Shown here piece after piece: positions 34,328 through 43,551 of a DNA stretch of 64,000 bases. The DNA is from Castellaniella sp040276085. GTDB lineage: Bacteria; Pseudomonadota; Gammaproteobacteria; Burkholderiales; Burkholderiaceae_B. The number at the start of each line of letters is the position of its first letter. Positions within the stretch are counted from its first letter, which is position 1. Where the stretch lies: NCBI RefSeq assembly GCF_040276085.1, contig NZ_JBELOK010000004.1, forward strand, positions 248,001-312,000, in the 5' to 3' direction. The position numbers were made by a program, and so were the translations under genes. The notes beneath the pieces are model-generated. The model had not been told where the DNA came from. It saw nothing but the letters and a program-made list of their open reading frames with translations, and did no database searches.

Positions 34328-35533
34328 ATGCCCATCCTCCTGGAAGACACCGAACTGCGGGCCTGGATCCGCCTGACACTAGAACCCGATCTGGGGGCCG
34401 GACGCATCCATCGGCTTTTATCGGTGTTCAGCCTGCCACATAACATCTACACGGCCTCCACCAGCAACCTGGCCAGATACCTCGACCCAGGGCTGGCGGC
34501 GCGGCTGCGCCAGGCGCCCGCGGCCAATTTGCAGCAAACCATCGACGACACCGTCCGTTGGCTGGATCACCCGCAACACCACCTACTGACGCTGGCCGAC
34601 CCACTCTACCCGGCCACACTGCTGCAACTGGAGGATTCGCCACCTGTGCTCTATGCCCATGGCCAGCTCTCAGTGCTGGCCCGACCCATGCTGGCCATTG
34701 TGGGCGCACGCAGTGCCACCCCCGAGGGCGAACGCAATGCTCACGATTTTGCCGAGTATCTGGCCCGACATGGCTGGTGCGTGGTCAGCGGGCTGGCAGC
34801 TGGCATCGACGGCGCCGCACATCGGGGGGCACTGGCTGCGGGGCCAGGCAAGGGCAGCACGCTGGCCATCTTGGGCACGGGGATAGACCGCGTGTATCCT
34901 GCCAGCCATCGCGCACTGGCGCACGAAATTACCGGGCAAGGCCTGATGCTGTCGGAGTTTCCGTTAGGCACCCAGGGGCTGAAATATCATTTTCCCCGGC
35001 GCAATCGTCTAGTGGCTGCGTTGGGCCAGGGGGTACTGGTGGTCGAGGCGGCCACACACAGCGGCTCGCTGATCACGGCACGGCTGGCGGGCGAACTCGG
35101 ACGCGAGGTTTTTGCAATTCCCGGCTCCATTCACTCTCCCTTGTCCAAGGGCTGCCACGCACTGATCCGCCAGGGCGCCAAGCTGGTGGAATCCGGCCAG
35201 GACATTCTCGAAGAACTCTCCCAGACATCCTTGTCCGGCATACCGGCGGCCAGTTCTTCAAGGGCAGATACGCCAGCTTCAATCAGCCAGACACTCACAC
35301 AAACCGGCGCATCGGGCTCTTCGACAAATACTCCTTCGCCGCCGGCTACCGACACCGCGCCCGATCCAGACACCGAAGTTCTGCTGCGTGCCCTGGGCTA
35401 CGAGCCCAAAAACATCGACGCGCTGCAAGCCCACACCCAATGGCCACTCGACCACCTCACGGGCCAGCTCACCTTGCTGGAAATGCGAGGCCTGCTGTCA
35501 CGCCTGCCTGACGGGCGTTATCAGCGGCGCTGA
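34328..35533 (+). CDS. dprA: DNA-processing protein DprA
   Basis: A 401-residue protein that loads RecA on incoming single-stranded DNA during transformation. A SAM-like N-terminal domain precedes the Rossmann core (LAIVGARSATPEGE, VSGLAAGIDGAAHRGAL, FPRRNRLVAALGQGVLVVEA, GSLITARLAGELGREVFAIPG). A Ser/Thr/Pro-rich linker (about 305-345) leads to a winged-helix DML1-like domain (about 350-400). Confidence 0.94.
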   Translation: MPILLEDTELRAWIRLTLEPDLGAGRIHRLLSVFSLPHNIYTASTSNLARYLDPGLAARLRQAPAANLQQTIDDTVRWLDHPQHHLLTLADPLYPATLLQLEDSPPVLYAHGQLSVLARPMLAIVGARSATPEGERNAHDFAEYLARHGWCVVSGLAAGIDGAAHRGALAAGPGKGSTLAILGTGIDRVYPASHRALAHEITGQGLMLSEFPLGTQGLKYHFPRRNRLVAALGQGVLVVEAATHSGSLITARLAGELGREVFAIPGSIHSPLSKGCHALIRQGAKLVESGQDILEELSQTSLSGIPAASSSRADTPASISQTLTQTGASGSSTNTPSPPATDTAPDPDTEVLLRALGYEPKNIDALQAHTQWPLDHLTGQLTLLEMRGLLSRLPDGRYQRR

Positions 35534-35669
35534 TGACACTCCGGTTGCCACTGCCCACTGGCTTCCAGGCCAGGGCCCCTGCCTCCCCTTATTTGTCTCC
35601 CCAGCCAAACCCACGCCGCGCTATGATGGAGGGTTCAATCCTCCACCGACACAGGTACCCCCGCCTACC
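35534..35669 (+). promoter_or_regulatory. Leader of the HMG-CoA-lyase-type gene
   Basis: The 136-bp gap contains a possible -10 box TATGAT (35622-35627). Overlapping its end is a short inverted repeat, TGGAGG (35627-35632) and CCTCCA (35640-35645). No good -35. Regulation by a repressor over this repeat is conjecture. Confidence 0.3.
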
Positions 35670-36572
35670 ATGACCGAACACATCAAAATCGTCGAAGTCG
35701 GGCCACGCGACGGCCTGCAAAACGAAAAGCAGTTTGTCGACACAGCCATCAAGGCCGAGCTCATCAATCGCCTGGCGGCTGCTGGCTTTGCCAACATCGA
35801 AGCAGTTTCATTTGTTTCGCCCAAATGGGTGCCGCAGATGGCTGATGGTGCGGACGTGATGGCTGCGGTGCAACGCAAGCCCGGTACGCTGTATTCGGCC
35901 CTGGTGCCCAATATGCGCGGGCTCGAGGGTGCGCTGGCCGCACACATGGATGAAGTCGTCATCTTCGGCGCCGCCAGCGAGGCCTTTTCACAGCGCAACA
36001 TCAATTGCTCGATCGCCGAATCCATCGCCCGCTTCGAGCCTGTGGCACAAGAAGCCAAACGGGCGGGTTTGCGTTTGCGCGGCAGCATCAGCTGTGCGCT
36101 CGGGTGCCCCTATCAAGGCGAAACCCCCATCTCTGCCGTTGTAGATGTTGCCCAGCGTTTTCTGGCCTTGGGTTGCGACGAAATCGACGTCGCGGACACC
36201 ATCGGCGTGGGCACCGCCGCCCAGGTTAAGCGCGTCATGCAAGCAGTTGGCCAGGTTGCCGATCTGGGTACACAGGTATCCGGGCATTTTCACGACACCT
36301 ACGGCCAGGCGCTGGCCAACATTTTGGCTGCTCTCGAATGTGGCGTGCGCATTTTCCATAGCTCAGTGGCCGGGCTGGGCGGTTGTCCCTATGCCAAAGG
36401 CGCCACCGGCAATGTGGCCTCCGAAGATGTCCTGTACCTGTTAAACGGCCAGGGCCTGCATACAGGCGTCGATCTCGATGCCGTGGTTGATATCGGCAGC
36501 TGGATCTCCGAAAAAATTGGCCGCACCACCGCCAGCCGGGCCGGCCGCGCCCTGGCACTCAAAAAATCCTGA
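35670..36572 (+). CDS. Hydroxymethylglutaryl-CoA lyase family protein
   Basis: A 300-residue TIM-barrel lyase. The N-terminus VEVGPRDGLQNE, the metal ligands in HFHDTYGQALAN and the catalytic loop GLGGCPYAKGATGNVASEDV fit HMG-CoA lyase, which splits HMG-CoA to acetoacetate and acetyl-CoA in leucine degradation. Homologues also act on related 3-hydroxy-3-methyl acyl-CoAs. ATG 35670 gives the usual N-terminus. No other leucine-pathway genes adjoin. Confidence 0.9.
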   Translation: MTEHIKIVEVGPRDGLQNEKQFVDTAIKAELINRLAAAGFANIEAVSFVSPKWVPQMADGADVMAAVQRKPGTLYSALVPNMRGLEGALAAHMDEVVIFGAASEAFSQRNINCSIAESIARFEPVAQEAKRAGLRLRGSISCALGCPYQGETPISAVVDVAQRFLALGCDEIDVADTIGVGTAAQVKRVMQAVGQVADLGTQVSGHFHDTYGQALANILAALECGVRIFHSSVAGLGGCPYAKGATGNVASEDVLYLLNGQGLHTGVDLDAVVDIGSWISEKIGRTTASRAGRALALKKS

Positions 36573-36581
36573 TTCCTGTTT

Positions 36582-37055
36582 ATGTCACCCTTTGACCGTC
36601 CGACCCCTGAAGAACACGCCGAACTCCTCTCGCAGATCGGCCCCCTGCCCTTGCGCGGCCGTGCCTGGCCGCGATGGATCGCCGGTGTTGCATGGCTGAT
36701 CATGGCCGTGATTGCGTTTCGTTTATTTGTGGTGCTCGGGCAAGCGGCCGAGCTCAACCTTCCCTGGACGGTCTGGCTAAGCCTGCTGGTGTGCTTTGCC
36801 GCGCTGCTATGGATGAGCTGGCACATGTGGACATCCGAAACCGAGATCTCCGACTGGGGCATCCGCCAAACCTGGATTTCGCGGCGTGAAGTTCCTTGGT
36901 CGGAGATCCAGTCTACAAAGTTCATCCCCTTGTTTGCATCCAAAAAGCTGGTGTGCTTTGTGCAAAAAGGCCGGCCGATGGTGTTTCAGGCCGGCAATCC
37001 GCAGTTGCAGTCGGCATTTGCACGCATCAGCCTGGTGTATCGCAAGAAAATATAG
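36582..37055 (+). CDS. Uncharacterised membrane protein with C-terminal PH-like segment
   Basis: A 157-residue protein I do not recognise. Two hydrophobic helices (about 31-52 and 62-80) form a hairpin; a beta-rich C-terminal part (TEISDWGIRQTWISRREVPWSEIQ, then KKLVCFVQKGRPMVFQAG) resembles bacterial PH-like domains by pattern. It begins 9 nt after the lyase gene and may be co-transcribed. No function can be given. Confidence 0.7.
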   Translation: MSPFDRPTPEEHAELLSQIGPLPLRGRAWPRWIAGVAWLIMAVIAFRLFVVLGQAAELNLPWTVWLSLLVCFAALLWMSWHMWTSETEISDWGIRQTWISRREVPWSEIQSTKFIPLFASKKLVCFVQKGRPMVFQAGNPQLQSAFARISLVYRKKI

Positions 37056-37061
37056 CGCGGC

Positions 37062-38333
37062 TTAATCGTAGCTGCGGACGTCTTCGATCACTTTGCCATC
37101 ATTGGCCAGGCTGCCCGCCGGGACAACATCCACTACGGCGCGCAGCTTGGTTTGGTCGCGGACGGTTTCAGCAACCTGTTCAAGATCCAGACCTTCGCCC
37201 GACTCGACCTTCAGCGTCATGATGTCGTGCCCCATCTCGCCCGAAACCACCAGCCGGGCCCGATGAATGACCGGATGGCGCTCGAGTACCCGGGCGATTT
37301 GCTCGGGGTGGACAAACATCCCGCGCACCTTGGTGGTTTGATCCGCCCGCCCCATCCAGCCCTTGATCCGGACATTGGTGCGCCCGCATGCCGACACGCC
37401 CGGCATGATCGCGGAGAGGTCTCCGGTGCCAAATCGCACCAGTGGGTAATCCGGGTTGAAGGTAGTCACCACGACTTCGCCCACCTCGCCGGCTGCGACA
37501 GGCTGGCTGGTGCCGGGGCGGACAATTTCAAGAATGATGTCTTCGTTGAGGATCAAGCCGTCCCGGGCATCGGACTCGAAGGCCACCATGCCGAGATCTG
37601 CGCTGCCATAGGCCTGAAAACCCTGTATGCCGCGGTCGTGAAACCAGGCCTGCAACGAGGGCGGATAGGCTTCACCCGAAAACAGGGCCCGGCGCAAGGT
37701 TGGCAAGCCCACCCCCATTTCGTCGGCTTTCTCAAGGATGATGCGCAAGAAACTAGGTGTGCCGGTGTAAGCCTGTGGAGCCAGATCGGCCATCACACGC
37801 ACCTGCTGCTCGGTCTGGCCCACTCCGCCGGGAAATACGGTGCAGCCCAGCGCATGCGCGGCCGTTTCCATCATCGAGCCTGCAGGAGTGAAATGATAAG
37901 AAAAGCAGTTATGCACGAGATCGCCCGCACGCACACCCGCTGCATGCAAGGCACGCGCAAAGCCCCAATAATCGGGCCTGGCGGACTCGGGCTCGTAGAT
38001 GGGGCCGGGCGAGGCAAATACGCGCCGGGCAACCCCCCAGCCAATGGTGGATACACCACCAAATACGCGGATGCGTTCGGCATCCGCAGACTGCGTATGC
38101 CGTGCCATACGCGCGGCATGCTGAATCTGCAAAAGCTCGGACTTGCGCAAAACAGGCACGCCAGCCAACGCTTCGCGTGTAGTCAGCCCGGAGAGATCAT
38201 GCCCCTGCAGCTGCTTTGCAATGGCAGGCGCCCTGGCCTGAGCTGCAACCAGTACATCAGGTAGCCGCTGAAAGAGGCTGCGCTCGCGGTCTTCAGCGGA
38301 CTGCGTCTCGCGCGCATCAAAGTAAGCCTGCAT
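37062..38333 (-). CDS. Phenylacetate-CoA ligase family protein
   Basis: A 423-residue adenylate-forming enzyme of the PaaK type (YFDARETQSAEDRE at the start, FQAYGSADLGMVAFES, EVGEVVVTTFNPDYPLVRFGTGDLSAI, KVRGMFVHPEQI). It should activate an aromatic or related acid with ATP and CoA. No paaABCDE genes are here, so the substrate need not be phenylacetate. It is the last gene of the Liv-type uptake operon. ATG 38333 matches the family start. Confidence 0.88.
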   Translation of the reverse strand: MQAYFDARETQSAEDRERSLFQRLPDVLVAAQARAPAIAKQLQGHDLSGLTTREALAGVPVLRKSELLQIQHAARMARHTQSADAERIRVFGGVSTIGWGVARRVFASPGPIYEPESARPDYWGFARALHAAGVRAGDLVHNCFSYHFTPAGSMMETAAHALGCTVFPGGVGQTEQQVRVMADLAPQAYTGTPSFLRIILEKADEMGVGLPTLRRALFSGEAYPPSLQAWFHDRGIQGFQAYGSADLGMVAFESDARDGLILNEDIILEIVRPGTSQPVAAGEVGEVVVTTFNPDYPLVRFGTGDLSAIMPGVSACGRTNVRIKGWMGRADQTTKVRGMFVHPEQIARVLERHPVIHRARLVVSGEMGHDIMTLKVESGEGLDLEQVAETVRDQTKLRAVVDVVPAGSLANDGKVIEDVRSYD

Positions 38334-38349
38334 GCCTTCCCCCTGTGTG

Positions 38350-39177
38350 TCAGGCCAGCCAGCGCTTGCGCCGGCGATAAAATTTGGTTTCGCGGAAACT
38401 GGTGCGGCCAGATCCCGACACGCCCAGATAAAACTCTTTGACGTCTTCGTTTTCGGCAAGTGCACGGGCAGCACCATCCATCATGACGCGGCCGTTCTCG
38501 AGGATGTAGCCGTAATCGGCATACCGCAGGGCCACGTTGGTGTTTTGTTCGGCCAGCAAAAAGCTCACACCCTCGCGCTGGTTGAGATCTCGTACGATCT
38601 CGAAGATTTCTTCGACAATTTGCGGCGCCAACCCCATCGAGGGCTCATCCAGCAAAATCAGGCGCGGATCCGCCATCAGTGCCCGACCAACGGCCGCCAT
38701 CTGCTGCTCGCCGCCGGAGGTATACCCTGCCTGGCTTTTACGGCGCTGCTTCAGGCGCGGAAAATACTGATATACGCGCTCGAGTGCCACATTAAGATCG
38801 GCGCGCCCCAGCTGGCGGGTATAGGCGCCGGTCAGCAGGTTTTCTTCGATGCTCAGGTGCGCAAAGCAATGCCGGCCTTCCATTACCTGCACCACTCCGC
38901 GCTGGACGAGATCGGCAGGAGACAAAGACTCGATACGCTCGCCACGATAAACGATGCTGCCTTTGGTGACTTCACCGCGCTCGCCACGCAGCAGATTGGA
39001 GATTGCCCGCAATGTGGTGGTCTTGCCTGCGCCGTTGGCACCCAGCAGTGCCACAATCCGACCCTCGGGCACGCTGAGCGACACGCCTTTTAGCACCAGA
39101 ATGACATGGTTATAGATGACTTCTATACCATTGACATCCAGCAACAGTGCGGGCTCTGGGGCCTGTACGCTTTCCAT
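38350..39177 (-). CDS. livF: Branched-chain-type ABC transporter ATPase LivF
   Basis: A 275-residue ABC ATPase with Walker A LGANGAGKTTTLRAI, signature YTSGGEQQMAAVGRAL, Walker B LILLDEPSMGLAP and the LivF hallmark EQNTNVALRYADYGYILENG. The C-terminal 25 residues are basic (FYRRRKRW), an extension beyond the usual LivF end. Works with LivG, LivH and LivM encoded upstream. Confidence 0.93.
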   Translation of the reverse strand: MESVQAPEPALLLDVNGIEVIYNHVILVLKGVSLSVPEGRIVALLGANGAGKTTTLRAISNLLRGERGEVTKGSIVYRGERIESLSPADLVQRGVVQVMEGRHCFAHLSIEENLLTGAYTRQLGRADLNVALERVYQYFPRLKQRRKSQAGYTSGGEQQMAAVGRALMADPRLILLDEPSMGLAPQIVEEIFEIVRDLNQREGVSFLLAEQNTNVALRYADYGYILENGRVMMDGAARALAENEDVKEFYLGVSGSGRTSFRETKFYRRRKRWLA

Positions 39178-39191
39178 AATCCTGTCTCCAG

Positions 39192-39214
39192 GGGGCCGGG
39201 GGATACCCGGCCCC
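39192..39214 (-). other. GC-rich stem-loop after the binding-protein gene
   Basis: GGGGCCGGG (39192-39200) and CCCGGCCCC (39206-39214) give a 9-bp all-GC stem with a 5-nt loop in the 45-nt gap between the binding protein and livF. No T-run follows on the minus strand, so it more likely protects the 3' end of the binding-protein message or slows read-through. Confidence 0.55.
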
Positions 39215-39222
39215 GGTCTTGC

Positions 39223-40554
39223 TTACTCGGCTGCGCAGTCGCGCACGGGCAGTTTCTTCTCGGCGGCGTATTTCTCGCCCAGAGATTGCACCAGGGGTTT
39301 GATGAACTTGGGATCAGACTGATACCAGTCGGACACAACGTTGAACTTCTTGCCATCCCACTGAATGATGCGGGACCAATCGGTGCCCATGTGGTTTTCG
39401 CAGGTGGTCTTCACAGGACGCATCAACTTGGCAAAGCCCAGTTTCTCGAGCTTGGCTTCATCAAGATTGAGGTTCTCGTAGCCCCAGCGCACCTGTTCCG
39501 GCGTCATCGCCTTGCCCTTGCCAAATTTCTCCTGGGCTGTGCGGATGGCTTCGACTTGCAACATCGAAATCATCATGCCGCGCGTGTAGGCAATCGAGCC
39601 GAAGGTTTTGCCGTCTTTGTCGGCTCCTTCGCCCTTGTCGTACACATATTTCTTGACATCGTCGTGCACACGGCCGTGCTCGGCACTGTTCTGGATGGTG
39701 ATGCCCCGATAGCCCTTGGCTGTATCGCCGAGATCCGCCACATCGGTTTCAGAGCTGGCCCACCAGATGCCATACATTTTGTCGCGCGGGAAGCCCACGG
39801 ACTGTGCTTCGCGAATGGCGGTGGGTGTCATGATGCCCGCGCTTTGCAGCAACACGAAATCTGGCCGGTTTTTACGAATCTGCAACCAAGTGGACTTTTG
39901 CTCGACTCCAGGAGCAGCCACCGGGTAGGTTTGCAGCTCGAAGCCATTGGCCTTGGCCCGTGCCTCAAGCAGTGGGATCGGCTCTTTGCCAAAGGGTGAG
40001 TCGTGGTAGACCAGCGCAATTTTCTTGCCCTTGAGCTTGTCTTCGCCACCCAGGTTCTTGGCGATGTCCTGGATCATGGAATCGTAGGCTGTCCAGTAGT
40101 TGCCCAGCAGCGGGAAATTCCATTTAAAGACGCGGCCATCCGCAGATTGCGACAAACCATAGCCGACAGAGATCACCGAGCGGCCATCAACCATGGCTTT
40201 GTCGGTGACGGCAAAGGTAATGCCGGTAGATTGCGTATCAAAGCCGGTGGCACCACCAAATTTGTCTTTGAGGCGCTCGTAGCATTCGACACCCTTGTCA
40301 GTGGAATAGCCGGTTTCACACTCTTCAAAGATGATCTTTACGCCATTGACGCCGCCATCCCGGGCATTGATCATTTTCAGGTAATCAATCTTGCCGTTGG
40401 CCCATGGGATCCCCAGCGGCGCAAACGAGCCCGTGCGGTAGACAAACAAGGGGATGAAATTTTCTTCGGCTGCCTGCGCGGTACTGGCAACACCCACCAG
40501 ACCGGCTGCAACCATCACGACCGCAGCCGTGGCTTTGGTGAATACATGCTTCAT
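39223..40554 (-). CDS. Liv-type ABC transporter substrate-binding protein
   Basis: A 443-residue periplasmic binding protein of the type I fold (Peripla_BP_6). Signal peptide AVVMVAAGLVGVASTAQA, cut near residue 28. It is about 70 residues longer than LivJ/LivK of E. coli, in line with the group that binds aromatic or organic acids. AGGAGGAG precedes the ATG. Flanking CoA ligases suggest an acid substrate rather than a branched-chain amino acid. Confidence 0.9.
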   Translation of the reverse strand: MKHVFTKATAAVVMVAAGLVGVASTAQAAEENFIPLFVYRTGSFAPLGIPWANGKIDYLKMINARDGGVNGVKIIFEECETGYSTDKGVECYERLKDKFGGATGFDTQSTGITFAVTDKAMVDGRSVISVGYGLSQSADGRVFKWNFPLLGNYWTAYDSMIQDIAKNLGGEDKLKGKKIALVYHDSPFGKEPIPLLEARAKANGFELQTYPVAAPGVEQKSTWLQIRKNRPDFVLLQSAGIMTPTAIREAQSVGFPRDKMYGIWWASSETDVADLGDTAKGYRGITIQNSAEHGRVHDDVKKYVYDKGEGADKDGKTFGSIAYTRGMMISMLQVEAIRTAQEKFGKGKAMTPEQVRWGYENLNLDEAKLEKLGFAKLMRPVKTTCENHMGTDWSRIIQWDGKKFNVVSDWYQSDPKFIKPLVQSLGEKYAAEKKLPVRDCAAE

Positions 40555-40560
40555 CTGTAG

Positions 40561-40583
40561 CTCCTCCTGGTGCTAACGGCACC
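40561..40583 (-). promoter_or_regulatory. Leader hairpin and strong ribosome-binding site
   Basis: On the minus strand GGTGC-CGTTA-GCACC (40569-40583) abuts AGGAGGAG (40561-40568), which lies just before the binding-protein ATG at 40554. The rest of the 124-nt gap after livM shows nothing else. This arrangement suits high translation of the binding protein. Confidence 0.45.
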
Positions 40584-40678
40584 TTTTTAATTGAGCGCAT
40601 CCAGATGGATGCCGCCCGGGATAACACCACCCGGCCATGCGCGGGGCAAGGGCCAAAGCCCAGCCCCATGCCGTACGC

Positions 40679-41740
40679 CTAGTGGGGAAATGGCCAGATC
40701 CTTAGCTTCTCCTTGCCAATACTCCATAGTCTGGCCAGACCATGTGGCTCCACGATCAGAAAAAACACGATCAAAAAGCCAAACACCATGTGTTCGATGT
40801 GCGCAGCGATATCCACCGGGATGGACAAGCCCAGGGCATGAGGGACGTTGGTAAGCAGCACCGGCACCAGCACCATGAAAGCCGCCCCAAAGAAACTGCC
40901 GATGATGGAACCCAGCCCGCCGATGATGATGATGAACAGCAGTTGCAACGAGCGGTTGAGGTCGAAGGCCAAGGGCTCCCAGGAGCCCAGATGGATATAG
41001 GCCCACAGGGCGCCCGCCACGCCGATAATGAAAGAGCTGACGGCAAAGGCGGTGAGCTTGGCATACACCGGCCGGATACCGATCACGGCTGCGGCCACGT
41101 CCATGTCGCGGATGGCCATCCATTGCCGGCCAATGGCGCCGCGCACAAGGTTTTTGGCCAACAGGCCGATGACCACCACAAAGCCCAGCACAAAAAGATA
41201 CTTTTGCACTGGCGAGACCACGGGCAGGCCGAAAAAATCGAGCGCCGGTACAGAGACATTGCCTGAGGTGGAATAATTGGTGAAATAACCAATCCGCAAG
41301 AAGGCCCAATCCATAAAAAACTGTGCGGCCAGCGTGGTGACGGCGAGATACAAGCCACGGATCCGCAAACTGGGCACACCAAAGACCACACCAGCCAGCG
41401 TGGCAAATACACCACCTAGCAAAATCTGAACCACCAGGGGGAGATCGAGGCGGACACCGAAATTCCAGGCGGCATAGGCGCCCACCGCCATGAAAGCCCC
41501 CGAGCCGATGGAAATCTGCCCGCAGTACCCCACCAGGATGTTCAGCCCGACCGCTGCCAGCGACAAAATGAGGAAGGGAATCAGGATGGCCTGCAGCCAG
41601 TACTCGGATGCCACCGCAGGCACGACGACAAAGGCCAGCAATGTGAGCATTGCGATAAACCAGCGGTCCTGGCGGATCGGAAAAATCTGCTGATCCGAGC
41701 GGTAGCTGCTCTTGAACTGGCCGTTTTCACGATAAAACAT
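40679..41740 (-). CDS. livM: Branched-chain-type ABC transporter permease LivM
   Basis: A 353-residue inner-membrane protein with about 9-10 helices. The LivM patterns GYCGQISIGSGAFMAVGAYAAWN and PSLRIRGLYLAVTTLAAQFF are clear, as is the cytoplasmic coupling segment KNLVRGAIGRQWMAIRDMDVAA. Partner of LivH. Confidence 0.93.
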   Translation of the reverse strand: MFYRENGQFKSSYRSDQQIFPIRQDRWFIAMLTLLAFVVVPAVASEYWLQAILIPFLILSLAAVGLNILVGYCGQISIGSGAFMAVGAYAAWNFGVRLDLPLVVQILLGGVFATLAGVVFGVPSLRIRGLYLAVTTLAAQFFMDWAFLRIGYFTNYSTSGNVSVPALDFFGLPVVSPVQKYLFVLGFVVVIGLLAKNLVRGAIGRQWMAIRDMDVAAAVIGIRPVYAKLTAFAVSSFIIGVAGALWAYIHLGSWEPLAFDLNRSLQLLFIIIIGGLGSIIGSFFGAAFMVLVPVLLTNVPHALGLSIPVDIAAHIEHMVFGFLIVFFLIVEPHGLARLWSIGKEKLRIWPFPH

Positions 41741-41772
41741 GGATGTGGTCTCCCCCGTGGGCTCTGACGCGG

Positions 41773-42702
41773 TCAGACGCGGTCGATGATTTTTTCGCCA
41801 AACAGGCCCTGCGGACGAAACAGCAGGAACACCAGCGACAGCATGTAGGCGAACCAGATTTCGATCCCGCCCCCAACAAACGGCCCGAGATAAACCTCGG
41901 ATACTTTCTCGCCCACCCCGATGATGAGCCCGCCCACAATGGCGCCAGGCACGGAGGTAAGCCCGCCCAGAATCACCACCGGCAAGGCCCGCAAGGCGGC
42001 CGTCGAGAGGGTGAACTGCACGCCAAATTGAGATCCCCAGACAATGCCGGTAACCAGCGCCACCAGCCCGGCAACCGTCCAGACCACCACCCAGATGCGG
42101 TTGAGCGGAATGCCCACCGACTGCGCGGCCTGGTGATCATCGGCCACGGCGCGCAGCGCCCGCCCCACCGTGGTGTACTGAAAGAAGAACGCCAGCACGG
42201 CCACCAGCACGGCGGCAATCACGGCGGCAGTGAGGTCTTCGAGACTGACCAGCACACCGCCCTCAAAGACACTGTCGAGGATGAAAATCGGATCTTTGGG
42301 CATGCCGACATCGATGGAGTACACCGAACTGCCAAACATGATCTGGCCAATGCCGTCGAGGAAATAACTGATGCCGATGGTGGCCATCAACAAGGTGGTG
42401 GCTTCTTGATTGACCAGATACCGTAACACCCAGCGCTCGACCAACACGGCAATCAGCCACATAAACCCTGCGCTGAGCACAAACGCGAGGATATTGGCCA
42501 AAATCAGGGACTCTCCGCCCAGCCAGCCATCAATCCATCCTGACAACCGTGCCATCGCCAGCGCGGCGATCAGCACCATCGCACCCTGGGCAAAGTTGAA
42601 TACCCCCGAGGCCTTGAAGATCAGCACAAAGCCCAAGGCCACCAGGGCATACAGCATGCCGCTCATCAGGCCGCCAATCACAGTTTCAAGAAAGAATCCC
42701 AT
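41773..42702 (-). CDS. livH: Branched-chain-type ABC transporter permease LivH
   Basis: A 309-residue permease with about 8 helices. It starts with the LivH pattern GGLMSGMLYALVALGFVLIFKASGVFNFAQGAMV and carries the coupling motif VGRALRAVADDHQAAQSVGI. Encoded between livG and livM. Confidence 0.93.
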   Translation of the reverse strand: MGFFLETVIGGLMSGMLYALVALGFVLIFKASGVFNFAQGAMVLIAALAMARLSGWIDGWLGGESLILANILAFVLSAGFMWLIAVLVERWVLRYLVNQEATTLLMATIGISYFLDGIGQIMFGSSVYSIDVGMPKDPIFILDSVFEGGVLVSLEDLTAAVIAAVLVAVLAFFFQYTTVGRALRAVADDHQAAQSVGIPLNRIWVVVWTVAGLVALVTGIVWGSQFGVQFTLSTAALRALPVVILGGLTSVPGAIVGGLIIGVGEKVSEVYLGPFVGGGIEIWFAYMLSLVFLLFRPQGLFGEKIIDRV

Positions 42703-42711
42703 GGTGTTCCC

Positions 42712-43551
42712 TTAGTGGCTGGTGCCCAGGTAGGCGCTGATGACTTCCGGGTTGCTGCGCACCTGCTCAGGCGTGCCATCGCCGATCTTGCGGCCGTAAT
42801 CCAGCACCACGACTCGATCGGAAATATCCATGACGACCCCCATGTCGTGTTCGATCAGCACAATGGTGGTACCGAATTCGTCGTTGACGTCGAGGATATA
42901 GCGGCTCATGTCCTGCTTTTCTTCCATGTTCATGCCGGCCATGGGTTCGTCAAGCAGCAGGATGCGGGGCTCCATCGCCAGGGCGCGGCCCAGATCCACC
43001 CGTTTTTGCAGGCCGTAGGGAAGGCGCCCCACCGGTGTTTTGCGGTAGGCCTGGATTTCGAGGAAATCGATGATGTTTTCGACAAATGTACGGTGTTCGA
43101 TCTCTTCGCGCTCGGCGGATCCCAGGTGAAACGCCTGGGCCAACACCCCGCTTTTCATGCGCAGATTGCGCCCCGTCATGATGTTGTCGAGCACGCTCAT
43201 GCCCTTGAACAAGGCAAGGTTCTGGAAAGTACGGGCAATGCCCATTTCGGCGGCGCGGCGCGGGCTCATCCGCGTAAATTGCTGGTCTTGCAGCAGGATG
43301 CGGCCTTGTTGAGGGGTATAGACGCCGTTGATGACATTGAGCATCGAGCTTTTACCCGCGCCGTTGGGCCCGATGATGGCGCGGATCTCGTGCTCGCGAA
43401 CATCAAAGGAGATATCCGTCAGTGCCTTGACCCCGCCAAAGGACAGCGAGATGTTCTGGAGATCGAGAATCACGGGCCCGATCTGATCGGCGCGGGCCGC
43501 CATGCCCGACACGGCAGGATCCAGCAGGGTATCGGTGGTGGGTGAAGACAT
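42712..43551 (-). CDS. livG: Branched-chain-type ABC transporter ATPase LivG
   Basis: A 279-residue ABC ATPase: Walker A GPNGAGKSSMLNVI, the LivG insert around the RMSPRRAAEMGIARTFQNLALF segment, Walker B ILLLDEPMAGMN and the switch EHDMGVVMDISDRVVVLDYG. The first 25 residues are an unusual lead before the fold. Starts directly after the stop of the acyl-CoA ligase gene with no spacer. Confidence 0.93.
   Translation of the reverse strand: MSSPTTDTLLDPAVSGMAARADQIGPVILDLQNISLSFGGVKALTDISFDVREHEIRAIIGPNGAGKSSMLNVINGVYTPQQGRILLQDQQFTRMSPRRAAEMGIARTFQNLALFKGMSVLDNIMTGRNLRMKSGVLAQAFHLGSAEREEIEHRTFVENIIDFLEIQAYRKTPVGRLPYGLQKRVDLGRALAMEPRILLLDEPMAGMNMEEKQDMSRYILDVNDEFGTTIVLIEHDMGVVMDISDRVVVLDYGRKIGDGTPEQVRSNPEVISAYLGTSH

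Noticed and set aside
37152..38264. 370-codon plus-strand frame opposite the PaaK-type gene
   Set aside because: Shadow of a conserved ligase; no domain and no ribosome-binding site.
40569..40588. Hairpin followed by TTTTT on the plus strand, resembling an intrinsic terminator
   Set aside because: No plus-strand gene leads into it; it is better read as the minus-strand leader hairpin of the binding-protein gene.
39223..43551. Calling the Liv-type genes a branched-chain amino-acid importer
   Set aside because: The flanking CoA ligases and the longer binding protein argue for an acid substrate; gene names are kept only for subunit type.
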